64,000 nucleotides of DNA from Bradyrhizobium sp. SRS-191 (GCF_024586915.1 NZ_JANBVS010000014.1:62001-126000); one strand, 5' to 3'; shown: positions 9,981 through 18,912, counted from the stretch's first letter. The notes: generated by a model from the sequence alone, not told the origin. Translations and numbers: made by a program.

Positions 9981-10779
9981 CGCCAGCAACGTGAATGCGT
10001 CGATGAGCGGGGGCGCGACGGCTGTCATGGCCGCGGCGGCGCCGGTCCTCGACCTCAGAGGCATCGGCAAGCAGTTCGGCGCCATCCGGGCGCTGCACGG
10101 CGTCGACCTCTCGATCAGGCCGGGCGAGGTGGTCGGCCTGATGGGCGACAATGGCGCCGGCAAGTCGACCCTGGTGCGCATCATCGCCGGCAACTTTCCG
10201 CCGAGCCAGGGCACGATTCATTTCGACGGCCGCGAGGTGCATTTCCATCGCCCGATGGATTCGCGTAGCGTCGGCATCGAGGTCGTGTATCAGGACCTCG
10301 CGCTCGCCAACAATCTCACCGCCGCCGCCAACGTCTTTCTCGGCCGTGAGCTCCGGCGCAATTTCGGTCCGCTCAAGCTGCTTGATCACAAGGGCATGGA
10401 GGCGCGCGCGCTGGAATTGTTCCGCGAGCTGCGTTCGGAGACGCGGCCGCATGATCTCGTCAAGGACATGTCGGGCGGCCAGCGCCAGGCGGTGGCGATC
10501 GCGCGCACTCGCCTGTCCAATGCGAAGCTGGTGATGATGGACGAGCCGACCGCGGCGATCTCGGTGCGCCAGGTCGAGCAGGTGCTGAGCCTGATCCATC
10601 GGCTGAAGGAGCAGGGCATCGCCGTGATCCTGATCTCGCACCGCATGCCAGACATCTTCGCGGTGTGCGACCGCGTCGTGGTGATGCGGCGGGGCGAGAA
10701 GAAGGCCGACAAGCCGGTCGCTGAGACCAGCCCCGAGGAAGTCACCGCGCTGATCACCGGCGCCAAGGAGGCGGCGTGA
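9973..10779 (+). CDS. sugar ABC transporter ATP-binding protein (single-domain, CUT2 type)
   Basis: 268-aa ATPase that energises a sugar importer at the inner membrane face. Walker [11 protein letters not shown]-loop VVYQDLAL, signature [13 protein letters not shown], Walker [13 protein letters not shown] and switch ISHR are present. CUT2 ATPases such as XylG and RbsA normally carry two tandem ATPase domains (~500 aa); this has one, as in FrcA of the fructose system. In the second-half-type Walker B the usual ALD is AIS. It overlaps xylA by 8 bp and the permease start by 1 bp, so the five genes form one coupled operon. Xylose as substrate is inferred from context. Confidence 0.9.
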   Translation: MSDASNVNASMSGGATAVMAAAAPVLDLRGIGKQFGAIRALHGVDLSIRPGEVVGLMGDNGAGKSTLVRIIAGNFPPSQGTIHFDGREVHFHRPMDSRSVGIEVVYQDLALANNLTAAANVFLGRELRRNFGPLKLLDHKGMEARALELFRELRSETRPHDLVKDMSGGQRQAVAIARTRLSNAKLVMMDEPTAAISVRQVEQVLSLIHRLKEQGIAVILISHRMPDIFAVCDRVVVMRRGEKKADKPVAETSPEEVTALITGAKEAA

Positions 10780-11876
10780 TGTCCGTTCCATCCGAGACCA
10801 GCCCCGCAAACACCGATGTGACGTTCACCAACGTCGGTGCGATGAGATGGTGGCACCGTGGCGTGTTCGCCTCGCAGACCGCCTATGTCACCTTGGCGCT
10901 GGTCGCGCTTATCGTGATCATGAGTTTTGCCAGCCCTTACTTCCTGACCGAAGGCAATCTGCAAAACGTCGCCAAGAACTTCTCCTTCATCGCGATCGCG
11001 ACGCTCGGCATCACCTTCGTGATCATCACCGGCGGCATCGACCTGTCGGTCGGCTCGCTGATGTGCTTTGCGGCGATGATCACCTCGATGGTGATGACGT
11101 CGCTGTCGACGCCGGGCATGCCGCTGTCGTCGCTGTTCGTGCATCTCGCCGCCGACGGCAAGACGGTGGTCGCCAACGTGCCCGGGCTGATCCTGATCGT
11201 CTCGGTGCTGGCAGGCCTCGCCGTCTCGCTGATGGTCGGCCTCATCAACGGCGTTTGCGTCGCGCTGCTCGGGCTGTCGCCGTTCGTGACCACGCTCGGC
11301 ATGCTGTCGATCGTGCGCGGCCTCGGCTACGTCATCTCCAACGGCAAGGGTAGCTTTCCCGGCGGTCCCGACGCCGACTACTTCTATGCGCTGACCCAGG
11401 GCGATGTGTATGGCGTGCCCGCGCCGTTCATCTATCTCATCCTGCTGGCGCTGCTGATGGCGCTGGTGCTGCACCACACGACCTTCGGCCGCCACGTGTT
11501 CGCGATCGGCGGCAACGAGAAGGCGGCGGAGCTGACCGGCGTCTCGGTGCCGCGCGTCAAGATCGAGGTCTATGTGGTCGGCGCTCTCGCCGCCGGCCTG
11601 CAGGGCATCATCATCTCCGGCTGGCTGGGATCAGCGCCGGCCAACATGGCGACGTCCTACGAGCTCAATGTGATCGCGGCGGCCGTGATCGGCGGCGCCA
11701 ATCTTGCCGGCGGCATCGGCGGCCCGCTCGGCGCCATCGTCGGCTGCGTGCTGCTGGAGGTGATCCGCAACGGCCTCGTGCTGGCGCAGGTCAACTCCTA
11801 CTGGCAGCAGACCCTGGTCGGCGTGATCATCATCGCCGCGGTGCTGGTCGATCGCATCCGCGCAAGGCTGATGTGA
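10779..11876 (+). CDS. sugar ABC transporter permease (BPD_transp_2 family)
   Basis: 365-aa polytopic inner-membrane protein of the RbsC/XylH/FrcC group with about ten hydrophobic segments. Recognisable family motifs are ITGGIDLSVGSLMCF near residues 80-95, NGVCVALLGLSPFVTTLG, and the cytoplasmic coupling-helix region FAIGGNEKAAELTGVSV. ATG 10779 is chosen, with AAGGAGG upstream and a TGATG overlap with the ATPase gene; a GTG at 10776 would add one residue. Confidence 0.9.
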   Translation: MSVPSETSPANTDVTFTNVGAMRWWHRGVFASQTAYVTLALVALIVIMSFASPYFLTEGNLQNVAKNFSFIAIATLGITFVIITGGIDLSVGSLMCFAAMITSMVMTSLSTPGMPLSSLFVHLAADGKTVVANVPGLILIVSVLAGLAVSLMVGLINGVCVALLGLSPFVTTLGMLSIVRGLGYVISNGKGSFPGGPDADYFYALTQGDVYGVPAPFIYLILLALLMALVLHHTTFGRHVFAIGGNEKAAELTGVSVPRVKIEVYVVGALAAGLQGIIISGWLGSAPANMATSYELNVIAAAVIGGANLAGGIGGPLGAIVGCVLLEVIRNGLVLAQVNSYWQQTLVGVIIIAAVLVDRIRARLM

Positions 11877-11976
11877 TCGCGACTCTTGTGACGAGATACT
11901 GGCCGGGATGAGACTGTCACGTCTATCCGCGCCCGGCACAGACAATCATCAAGGATAGACATGGAGGAGGGAAACC

Positions 11977-12912
11977 ATGAAGAAGCTGCTGTATGCGGTC
12001 GCATCGCTCGCGATCCTGATGGGGCCGGCCCAGGCCGAGACCAAGTATCGTTTCGCCATCGTGCCGAAGGCGATGAACAACCCGTTCTTCGACGTCGCGC
12101 GCGACGGCTGCCTGAAGCGCGCCAAGGAGCTCGGCAATGTCGAGTGCATCTACAAGGGGCCGGTCGAGCACGAGCCGGCCACGCAGGCGCAGATCATCCA
12201 GGACTTCATCACCCAGAAGGTCGACGGCCTCGCGATCTCCGTCGCCGACGTCGCGGCGATGACCAAGTCGATCGACGCGGCGACCGCGGCGGGCATCCCC
12301 GTCATCACCTTCGACGCGGACGCGCCGGGCTCCAAGCGCCTCGCTTATATCGGCACCAATAACAAGGACTTCGGCCTCGCGCTCGGCAAGCAGCTGCGCG
12401 AGCTGCGCCCTGACGGCGGCAAATATGCCGTGGTCTCCGGCGGTCCCGGCGCCAAGAACCTGGCCGAGCGCGTCGACGGCGTGCGTGAGGCGCTGAAGGG
12501 CTCGAAGTGGACGGAAGTGGCGGGCTCGCCGACCTTCTGCAACGATGATCCCGCGCTCGCCGTCCAGCAGATGGCCGATCTGCGCACCGCGACGCCCGAC
12601 CTCGGCGCCATCGTGCCGATCGGCGGCTGGCCGATGTTCGCGCCCGAAGGCTACAAGGCGTTCGTCAACAAGAACAAGAAGGACATCGACGCCGGCAAGC
12701 TGACGCTGGTCGTCGCCGATACCTTGAAGATGCAGCTCGAGCTGCTCCGCGACGGCTACTCCAACGCGCTCACCGGCCAGCGCCCGTTCGAGATGGGCGA
12801 GAAGTCGATGGACACGCTGCTGGCGATCAAGAAGGGCGAGAAGGTCCCGGAGATCATCTACACCGGTCTCGATCTCGTGACCAAGGACAACGTCGCCAAG
12901 CTTTTGAACTGA
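11977..12912 (+). CDS. sugar ABC transporter periplasmic substrate-binding protein
   Basis: 311-aa RbsB-like binding protein. A signal peptide ends near AQA-ET (about residue 20). The mature part starts with YRFAIVPKAMNNPFFDVARDGC, a typical pentose/hexose-binding CUT2 start (read in two pieces: IVPKAMNNPFFD and VARDGC), and has DGLAISVADVAAM and ITFDADAPGSKRLAYIGTNN strand-turn motifs. GGAGGAGGGAAACC precedes the ATG. It lies 100 bp after the permease gene, a spacing often seen where the binding protein is expressed more strongly, and a hairpin terminator follows. Confidence 0.92.
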   Translation: MKKLLYAVASLAILMGPAQAETKYRFAIVPKAMNNPFFDVARDGCLKRAKELGNVECIYKGPVEHEPATQAQIIQDFITQKVDGLAISVADVAAMTKSIDAATAAGIPVITFDADAPGSKRLAYIGTNNKDFGLALGKQLRELRPDGGKYAVVSGGPGAKNLAERVDGVREALKGSKWTEVAGSPTFCNDDPALAVQQMADLRTATPDLGAIVPIGGWPMFAPEGYKAFVNKNKKDIDAGKLTLVVADTLKMQLELLRDGYSNALTGQRPFEMGEKSMDTLLAIKKGEKVPEIIYTGLDLVTKDNVAKLLN

Positions 12913-12962
12913 TCTGAGTTCCTCCCGGGGAAAACCTGGCGGTCCGGCATCCGGCTTCGGTC

Positions 12963-12984
12963 GGCGGCCGGGCCGCCCTTTTTG
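12963..12984 (+). terminator. rho-independent terminator of the xylose operon
   Basis: GGCGGC and GCCGCC pair around CGG and are followed by CTTTTTGTTT, the classic stem plus T-tract, 50 bp after the binding-protein stop. Confidence 0.8.
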
Positions 12985-13011
12985 TTTGGGGTCTGCCCGG
13001 GTGTCATCGCG

Positions 13012-13046
13012 TTGACATCGAAATATACCTGACTTAAGTCAGGTAT
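13012..13046 (+). promoter_or_regulatory. promoter and 22-bp perfect palindromic operator of the MarR-GNAT gene
   Basis: A consensus -35 box TTGACA is at 13012-13017. Bases 13025-13046 are a perfect palindrome, ATACCTGACTT followed by its reverse complement AAGTCAGGTAT, ending one base before the ATG. It covers the spacer and the expected -10 region, so binding there would block RNA polymerase. Symmetry and length fit a MarR dimer site and suggest autoregulation. There is no room for a ribosome-binding site, so the mRNA may be leaderless. Confidence 0.7.
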
Positions 13047-13047
13047 C

Positions 13048-13923
13048 ATGCTCGATCCGATCGCCCGCGTCCGCCGCTTCAATCGCGCCGTCACCTCGGA
13101 GGTGGGCGCGCTCGACACCTCGTTCCTCGGTCGCGGCCGGACGCTCGGCGTGGCCCGCGTGCTCAACGCCATCGGCCATGGCCGTAGCGACGTCGCCGAT
13201 CTCCGCGATTATCTCGCGCTCGATTCCGGGCTGATGAGCCGCTTCCTGCGCAGCCTCGAGGAGGAGGGGCTGGTGACGACCAAGCCGCATCCCGACGATG
13301 CGCGCCGCCGCATCGCCAGGCTCACTGCTGCGGGCCGGCGCGAATTCGAGGCCTATGAGACGCTCTCCAATCGGCAAGCGCAGGCGATGATCGCGCGCCA
13401 CAGCCAGCCGCACGCCTTGCTCGCAGCCATGGATATGGTCGCCGCAGCTTTGGGCCGCGACCGCATCCGGATCGACGAGGTCGATCCGCGTGATGAGCAG
13501 GCGCGCTACTGCCTCAAGGAATACTACGCCGAGCTGTCGCGCCGTTTCGCGCGCGGCTACGACGTCGCGCTCTCGCGCGATCCCGACGCCGTGGACATGA
13601 TGGCGCCGCGCGGCGCGTTTTTCGTCGCGCTGTCCGATGGCTTGCCGCTCGGTTGCGTCGGTCTGAAAGGTAGCGGTGGCGCGGTCGCCGAGATCAAGCG
13701 CCTCTGGGTCGCTCCCGCCGCCCGTGGTCTCGGTGTTGGCCGCCGCCTGATGGACGCGGCCGAGCAGGCGGCACGAAAGCTGTCGATCACGACGCTCAGG
13801 CTCGACACCAACAGCGCGCTCGGCGAGGCCCAGCAGCTCTATCGCAAGACCGGCTGGACCGAGATCGAGCGCTTCAACGACGATCCCTATCCGGATCTGT
13901 TTTTCGAAAAGCAGCTGCGTTGA
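13048..13923 (+). CDS. MarR-type regulator fused to a GNAT acetyltransferase
   Basis: 291-aa two-domain protein. Residues ~1-145 form a MarR winged helix-turn-helix (DLRDYLALDSGLMSRFLRSL, wing KPHPDDARRRIARLT). Residues ~150-291 are a GNAT N-acetyltransferase with the acetyl-CoA loop VAPAARGLGVGRRLMD and the C-terminal LYRKTGWTEIERF. The architecture is known in alphaproteobacteria, but the acetylated substrate is generally unknown. The ATG follows the palindromic operator directly. The gene ends 12 bp from the convergent fabA-like gene. Confidence 0.9.
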   Translation: MLDPIARVRRFNRAVTSEVGALDTSFLGRGRTLGVARVLNAIGHGRSDVADLRDYLALDSGLMSRFLRSLEEEGLVTTKPHPDDARRRIARLTAAGRREFEAYETLSNRQAQAMIARHSQPHALLAAMDMVAAALGRDRIRIDEVDPRDEQARYCLKEYYAELSRRFARGYDVALSRDPDAVDMMAPRGAFFVALSDGLPLGCVGLKGSGGAVAEIKRLWVAPAARGLGVGRRLMDAAEQAARKLSITTLRLDTNSALGEAQQLYRKTGWTEIERFNDDPYPDLFFEKQLR

Positions 13924-13935
13924 GGGCATCAATGC

Positions 13936-14460
13936 TCATGCGGCCGTGAGCGCGACCTTCATGTTCCTGGCCTCATAGACGCAGGCGCCGTCCGCCAGCA
14001 CGCGTCCGTCTGCGATGCCGAGCACGAGGCGGCCGCGCTTGACCTGGCGCATGTCGACCTCGTAGCGCACGCACGTCACGTCCGGCGTGATCTGGCCCTT
14101 GAAGCTCACCTGGCCGACGCCGGTGGCGCGGCCCTTGCCCGGAGAGCCCGACCAGCCGAGCCAATAGCCGACCATCTGCCACATCGCGTCGAGACCGAGG
14201 CAGCCCGGCATGACGGGATCGCCGCGAAACAGGCAGTCGAAGAACCAGAGCTTCGGCGTGATATCCAGCTCGGCGACGATGCGTCCCTTGCCATAGCGGC
14301 CGCCGTCCTCACGAAGCTCGGTGAGGCGATCCATCATCAGCATCGGCGGGGCCGGCAGTTGCGCGTTGCCCGGGCCGAAATAGCCGCCCTCGCTGGAGCG
14401 CAGCAGATCCTCTCGCGTGTAGGACGATTGCGGCACGTGAAAGTCGCGCGGGTCGGGCAA
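13936..14460 (-). CDS. FabA-like hotdog protein lacking the catalytic histidine
   Basis: 174-aa protein that aligns over its whole length with the beta-hydroxydecanoyl-ACP dehydratase/isomerase FabA ([51 protein letters not shown]). FabA uses His70 (in GCHFxGDPVMPG) and Asp84. Here the Asp is kept but the His position reads CLF: the codon is CTG for Leu, two base changes from a His codon. Ordinary dehydration/isomerisation is therefore unlikely. No fabB is adjacent. The start is TTG 14460, eight bases behind CGAGGAGA. It may be a regulatory or binding paralogue; function unknown. Confidence 0.85.
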   Translation of the reverse strand: MPDPRDFHVPQSSYTREDLLRSSEGGYFGPGNAQLPAPPMLMMDRLTELREDGGRYGKGRIVAELDITPKLWFFDCLFRGDPVMPGCLGLDAMWQMVGYWLGWSGSPGKGRATGVGQVSFKGQITPDVTCVRYEVDMRQVKRGRLVLGIADGRVLADGACVYEARNMKVALTAA

Positions 14461-14959
14461 GGCGTTATCTCCTCGTCTGCAATCGGACGCCGCGGGCCAA
14501 GCACCTCCGGCGGCGGTTCCGGTACAGGATGGGAGTGCGGCGGAAGCCTTTCAAGTCCTGGGTGAATTCGAGAGCCTAAGGCCGCGATCGGAGGGGAGTG
14601 TCCGTCTGCCGACCACGCCCACCGCATGATGTTCCGGCTGGTGCCGTCTTGCATTGAACCCGACACCATCCCGCCTGCGTCTGACATGAACGGGCCTCGT
14701 TCCCGCGACGACGGACCTCTCCGGGCGGGTCGGCGTTAATGGCGCAGCAACGGCTTCATGAATGGATGTCGCTGCGGGGGAAGACGAATCATGACAACAA
14801 GCGAGGCAGCGTCATGCTGTGTTCCAGGATTCGACACAATCGTGGCCCGGCGGTCATGCAGCGCTGGTGAGACGTCGCCTCACTTCACTCCAAGATTTGT
14901 TCGAGCTTATAACTTGTTCGAGCTTATAGATCGTCCTGCGCCGGTCGCGCGGGGTGCAG
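14461..14959. other. intergenic interval between divergent genes
   Basis: About 500 bp with no supportable gene; short frames here lack ribosome sites and family resemblance. It must hold the promoters of the fabA-like gene (left) and the L,D-transpeptidase (right). The only distinct structure is the direct repeat at 14897-14928. Confidence 0.6.
14897..14928. promoter_or_regulatory. 15-bp direct repeat upstream of the L,D-transpeptidase gene
   Basis: TTGTTCGAGCTTATA occurs twice (14897-14911 and 14914-14928) with a period of 17 bp, 31 bp before the start codon. Tandem sites of this kind suggest binding of a regulator, for example a response regulator. The regulator is unknown. Confidence 0.5.
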
Positions 14960-16534
14960 ATGAACAGCATTGAATCGGGACACGGCATGGTGACACCATC
15001 CACGGGACCTCGGGCCATCGCAACGGCACGGCGTCGGGGAGTGGGCTTGATGGCCCTTGCGATCGTGGCGGCAGGGGTCCTGCCGGGCTCTCGCGCCGAC
15101 GCGCGGCAGGCGCGGCCCGCACCGGCCACCGAGGCGACGGCGCCACGGGCGCATGGTGATCCGATCATGGCGATCGTGTCGATCAAGGCGCAGAAGGTCA
15201 CATTCTACGATTCGGAGGGCTGGATCTGGCGCGCGCCGGTGTCGACCGGTGTCTCCGGCCGCGAGACGCCGGCCGGCGTGTTCGCCGTGCTGGAGAAGGA
15301 CAAGGACCATCACTCGACGCTCTATGACGATGCCTGGATGCCCAACATGCAGCGCATCACCTGGAACGGGGTGGCGCTGCATGGCGGGCCGCTGCCCGGC
15401 TATGCCGCCTCGCATGGTTGCGTCCGCATGCCCTACGGCTTCGCCGAGAAGCTGTTCGACAGGACCTTTATCGGCATGCGCGTGATCATTGCGCCCGGCG
15501 ATGTCGCGCCGGTCGATTTTTCGCATCCCGCCTTGTTCGTGCCGAGTGCGGACGCGCTCTCGGGCGCCCCTTCGCGGGCGACCACGCTCGCTCGTGAGGC
15601 GGAGGACGCCGCCAAGCTTGCCGACGAAGCCAAGGCCGCCGCGGCCGCCGCCGAGCGTGATGCGAAGTCGCTGAAGGCCTCCTTGCGCAAGCTGGAGCAG
15701 GCCAAGGCGCGCAGCGAGGCCGAGTTGAAATCCGCCGACCGGAAACTCGCCGCCGCCAAGACCGATCAGGCCAAGGCCCAGGCCGAGGACGCGAGGCAGA
15801 AGGCCGCGACCCAGACCACCGAAACGGCGGCGCAGCTCGAGGCTGCCAAGTCGGACTCCGTCGCCAAGCTAACTGCGGCGGCCACGACGAAGGACGCGGC
15901 GAAGGCGGCCGCCGCCAAGAAGACCGAAACCGCCAAGGCGGCGGAGGAAGCGAAGCTCGCGACCGAGCCGGTGTCGGTCTATATCAGCCGGTCGACGCAG
16001 ATGCTCTACGTCAGGCGCAATACGCACAAGCCGGCACGCGACGGCGGCGGCGAGGTGTTCGATACCTCGCTCGAATCGCCGGTGACGATCCGCGATCCCG
16101 ACCGGCCGCTCGGCACCCATGTGTTCACGGCCGTGGCGCAGAACGGCGCCGGGCTGCGCTGGACCGCTGTCACGATCGACGATGGCGACGACGCCAAGGA
16201 CGCGCTCGACCGCATCACCATCCCGAAGGACGTGCTGGCCCGGATCGCGCCGACGGCGGTGCCGCGCTCCTCGATCATCGTCTCGGACGAGCCGCTGTCG
16301 AGCGAGACCAACTATCGCACGGAATTTGTCGCGGTCTTGAGCAACCAGCCGCAAGGCGGCTTCATCACGCGCAAGCCGACCACCAATGTCGATGTTGTGG
16401 CCAGCGGCGATGAATATGATGATGGCTTCGGAAATATGTTCCAGCGCAGCTGGGACGGTCAGCCGATGACTTCGTCGCGTCGGCGCGGGCCGCCTCCGAC
16501 CTACTACCGGCCGGTGCAGCCGGGCTGGTGGTAG
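14960..16534 (+). CDS. L,D-transpeptidase (YkuD) with long coiled-coil and C-terminal extension
   Basis: 524-aa exported cell-wall enzyme. After a basic N-terminus and hydrophobic segment ending near SRADA (~residue 50), the YkuD domain spans ~70-175 with the catalytic HGGPLPGYAASHGCVRM motif (His152, Cys154). Such enzymes make 3-3 peptidoglycan crosslinks or attach proteins to peptidoglycan. Residues ~190-330 are an Ala/Lys/Glu/Asp-rich coiled coil. The last ~190 residues (VYISRSTQMLYVRR onward) resemble a second YkuD-like fold but contain no catalytic Cys. The frame also has a GTG at 14954 and an ATG at 14987; no start has a strong ribosome site. Confidence 0.85.
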   Translation: MNSIESGHGMVTPSTGPRAIATARRRGVGLMALAIVAAGVLPGSRADARQARPAPATEATAPRAHGDPIMAIVSIKAQKVTFYDSEGWIWRAPVSTGVSGRETPAGVFAVLEKDKDHHSTLYDDAWMPNMQRITWNGVALHGGPLPGYAASHGCVRMPYGFAEKLFDRTFIGMRVIIAPGDVAPVDFSHPALFVPSADALSGAPSRATTLAREAEDAAKLADEAKAAAAAAERDAKSLKASLRKLEQAKARSEAELKSADRKLAAAKTDQAKAQAEDARQKAATQTTETAAQLEAAKSDSVAKLTAAATTKDAAKAAAAKKTETAKAAEEAKLATEPVSVYISRSTQMLYVRRNTHKPARDGGGEVFDTSLESPVTIRDPDRPLGTHVFTAVAQNGAGLRWTAVTIDDGDDAKDALDRITIPKDVLARIAPTAVPRSSIIVSDEPLSSETNYRTEFVAVLSNQPQGGFITRKPTTNVDVVASGDEYDDGFGNMFQRSWDGQPMTSSRRRGPPPTYYRPVQPGWW

Positions 16535-16549
16535 CAGGCGAGGCCATCT

Positions 16550-16572
16550 TGACCGCGCGGGACGCGCGGTCA
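16550..16572. terminator. hairpin between convergent genes
   Basis: TGACCGCGC and GCGCGGTCA pair over 9 bp around GGGAC in the 55-bp gap between two convergent genes. It has no T-tract, but the position fits a bidirectional terminator. Confidence 0.5.
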
Positions 16573-16589
16573 GGTTCGATCAAGCCGGC

Positions 16590-17264
16590 TTAGTTGCGGC
16601 CCGCCGGCACGACGCCCGGCCACTGCATCGCGAACGGCTGAACCTGCTGCGGCTCGGTCTCCGCGGCGCGCGCAACGCGGCGGGCGCGATGCCTGTGCAT
16701 GCGGGCAATCGAGCTGGTGGCCTCGCGGGCCGTCTCGATGCGGGCGACCTGCTGGCGGATCTCGTTCGTGCTCGTGCGCAGCTGCTCGATGCCCATGTCG
16801 CTGGTTGCTGCAGCTGCGCGCAGGCTGCTCAGCTCGGTCGACGTGTCCTCATTGGCGGCGCGCAGCCGGATCGCCTGCCGCTTCAGCAGCGCGATGTCCT
16901 GCTCGATCTTGTCGGCGGTGTCACGACGGCGGGACTCGCTCTCGTCGGCGGCGGTGCGCAGCGTTGCCAGGCCGGTCTCGGCGCTGGTGAGGCTGGCGCG
17001 AAGCTGGACCAGATCTCCGGACGTGTCGTTCTGGCGATCGCGCAGCCGCGCCGTTTCGGCCTTGAGCTGAGTGAGTTCCGATGTCAGCGCGGCGACGCGC
17101 GTCTCCAGCGAGGGTGATCCATTGCCGGGAAAGGTGAAGCTGTTGGCTCCGCCGCCGCTCCACCAGATCACGCCGGCGCTCGCCGCCAGCGCCAGGCTCA
17201 TCGCAATTCGTAGAGAAGCCGTGCCGCTCTTCGGCGGGACATCCGGCGTGGTGGGTTTGCGCAT
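16590..17264 (-). CDS. single-pass membrane protein with periplasmic coiled coil, unknown function
   Basis: 224-aa protein. A short cytoplasmic basic/proline N-terminus is followed by one transmembrane helix (~residues 20-38, SLALAASAGVIWWSGG). Residues ~50-170 are a long heptad-rich coiled coil (ETRVAALTSELTQLKAE and similar). The tail is rich in Arg/His then Pro/Gln. I do not recognise a named family; such proteins occur widely in Bradyrhizobium as hypothetical proteins. It converges on the L,D-transpeptidase gene, so an envelope role is possible but unproven. Confidence 0.7.
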   Translation of the reverse strand: MRKPTTPDVPPKSGTASLRIAMSLALAASAGVIWWSGGGANSFTFPGNGSPSLETRVAALTSELTQLKAETARLRDRQNDTSGDLVQLRASLTSAETGLATLRTAADESESRRRDTADKIEQDIALLKRQAIRLRAANEDTSTELSSLRAAAATSDMGIEQLRTSTNEIRQQVARIETAREATSSIARMHRHRARRVARAAETEPQQVQPFAMQWPGVVPAGRN

Positions 17265-17562
17265 CGACAGGTCTCCGGGATTTGATTGAGACCATTATGT
17301 CCCTATTAAGGTTGCCAATGTTCTAAGCGCGCCGCGCCCGGTTCACTTTTCATCCACGTAGATTTGCGGGGGCGGGCCTGCTCCGGGACGCCCGAGCTAC
17401 AAACAAGCGCGGGACGATGCTGCGGACTGTCTATGCATCTGAAAGTTGCGTTGTCTTGGAGGGACGCGGTCGCATATCGCTCCAGCCTCGACCTGTTCGT
17501 CTTGCGCACATGATCTCTGAATTCGCTTCGCTCTTCCCGTGATCATGCTGTAAATCCCAGCC

Positions 17563-18480
17563 ATGTCCGATACGTCGATATCAGCCGCATCAGAGGCATT
17601 CGAACAGCTCGCCGAGGCCATCCGCCATCGCCGCTCTGTGTATGGCCATATCAGCGGGCTGCGCATGGATCGCTTCGCGCCGGGCGAGGCCTGGTCGACC
17701 TTGCCCTATCGCCCGGTGTTCGTCGGCGACAGTGACACCGGCGTGATCCATGGCGGCGTGGTCACCGCGATGTTGGACGAGAGTTGCGGCATGGCCGTGC
17801 AACTCGCGCTCGACGGCAGCAGGGCGATTGCCACGCTCGACCTGCGCATCGACTATCAGAAGCCCGCGACGCCTGGTCTCGACATCAAGGCGCATGCGGT
17901 GTGCTATCGCGTCACCCGCTCGATCGCCTTCGTGCGCGCGACGGCCTATCAGGAGGAGGAGAGCGAGCCGGTGGCAACCGCGACCGCCTGCTTCATGATC
18001 GGGGCCAACCGCACCAACATGCTGACCGATCGACCGGCCTTCACCGGCGCGCCGCCGCCGCTCGAAGCGCCCGACGATCCCTCAGGGCCGTTCGCGACCA
18101 GCCCGTTCGCGCGCTGCCTCGGCATCCGGTTGGCGGACGACGACACGCTCGTGATGCCGTTCTCGCAGCAGATCATCGGCAATCCCGTGCTGCCCGCGAT
18201 CCATGGCGGCATGACCGGCGCGTTTCTCGAGACCTCCGCGATCATCACCGTCATGCGCGAGCTCGGCGTGGACGCGCCGCCGAAGCCGATCGGGTTGACC
18301 GTCAACTATCTCAGGTCCGGCCGCGCGCTCGACACCATCGCCTCCGCCTCGATCGTCAAGCAGGGGCGGCGCGTGGTCGCCTTCGAGGCCCGCGCCTGGC
18401 AGGACGATGCGGCGAAGCCGATCGCAACCGCCTTCGGTCATTTCATGCTGCGGCCGGAGCCGGGGCAGGAGCATGACTGA
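17563..18480 (+). CDS. tandem-hotdog acyl-CoA thioesterase (PaaI-like)
   Basis: 305-aa cytosolic protein with two 4HBT/PaaI hotdog domains in one chain, at residues ~45-150 and ~185-300. Each carries the helix motif HGG (IHGGVVTAMLDESCG; IHGGMTGAFLETSAI) and the paired strand (LDLRIDYQKPATPG; LTVNYLRSGRAL). Hotdog thioesterases hydrolyse acyl-CoA or aromatic-CoA thioesters; a double-hotdog chain folds as one pseudo-dimer. The substrate is unknown. The 298 bp upstream shows no gene. The neighbour on the right is convergent and 6 bp away. Confidence 0.88.
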   Translation: MSDTSISAASEAFEQLAEAIRHRRSVYGHISGLRMDRFAPGEAWSTLPYRPVFVGDSDTGVIHGGVVTAMLDESCGMAVQLALDGSRAIATLDLRIDYQKPATPGLDIKAHAVCYRVTRSIAFVRATAYQEEESEPVATATACFMIGANRTNMLTDRPAFTGAPPPLEAPDDPSGPFATSPFARCLGIRLADDDTLVMPFSQQIIGNPVLPAIHGGMTGAFLETSAIITVMRELGVDAPPKPIGLTVNYLRSGRALDTIASASIVKQGRRVVAFEARAWQDDAAKPIATAFGHFMLRPEPGQEHD

Positions 18481-18486
18481 GCGCGG

Positions 18487-18840
18487 TCAGGGCTTGCGCA
18501 GGATCTTGTCCATCGTCTTGCCCCGCGCCAGCTCATCGATGAGCTTGTCGAGATAGCGGATCTCCCGCATCGTAGGCTCCTCGATCTCCTCGACGCGGAC
18601 ACCGCAGATCACGCCCTTGATCAGGGACCGCGCCGGATTCATCGCAGGCGCCTGCGCGAAGAAGGTCTCGAAATCGGTCCGTCGATCCAGCTGGGCTTCT
18701 AGCGCTTTCTGATCGTAGCCCGTCAGCCAGCAGATGATCTGATCGACCTCCGCTTTGGTGCGTCCCTTCTTCTCGCCCTTGGCGACGTAGAGCGGGTACA
18801 CGCTCGCGAAGCTCATCGTGTAGATGCGGTGTTTCGCCAT
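18487..18840 (-). CDS. DUF2200 family protein
   Basis: 117-aa protein matching the DUF2200 family from its first residues ([19 protein letters not shown]) through [19 protein letters not shown] and [19 protein letters not shown]. The family is widespread and has no established function; the Trp/Tyr-rich middle is its conserved core. The frame is open 23 codons upstream, but the ATG at 18840 gives the family N-terminus and has GGAGC nearby. Confidence 0.85.
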   Translation of the reverse strand: MAKHRIYTMSFASVYPLYVAKGEKKGRTKAEVDQIICWLTGYDQKALEAQLDRRTDFETFFAQAPAMNPARSLIKGVICGVRVEEIEEPTMREIRYLDKLIDELARGKTMDKILRKP

Positions 18841-18912
18841 GATTGCTCCATGTCTTCGGGCGCGCCGAGGCGGCTCGTGCTGGTTCTCATCTGACCGCGG
18901 CGTCTTCACTTG

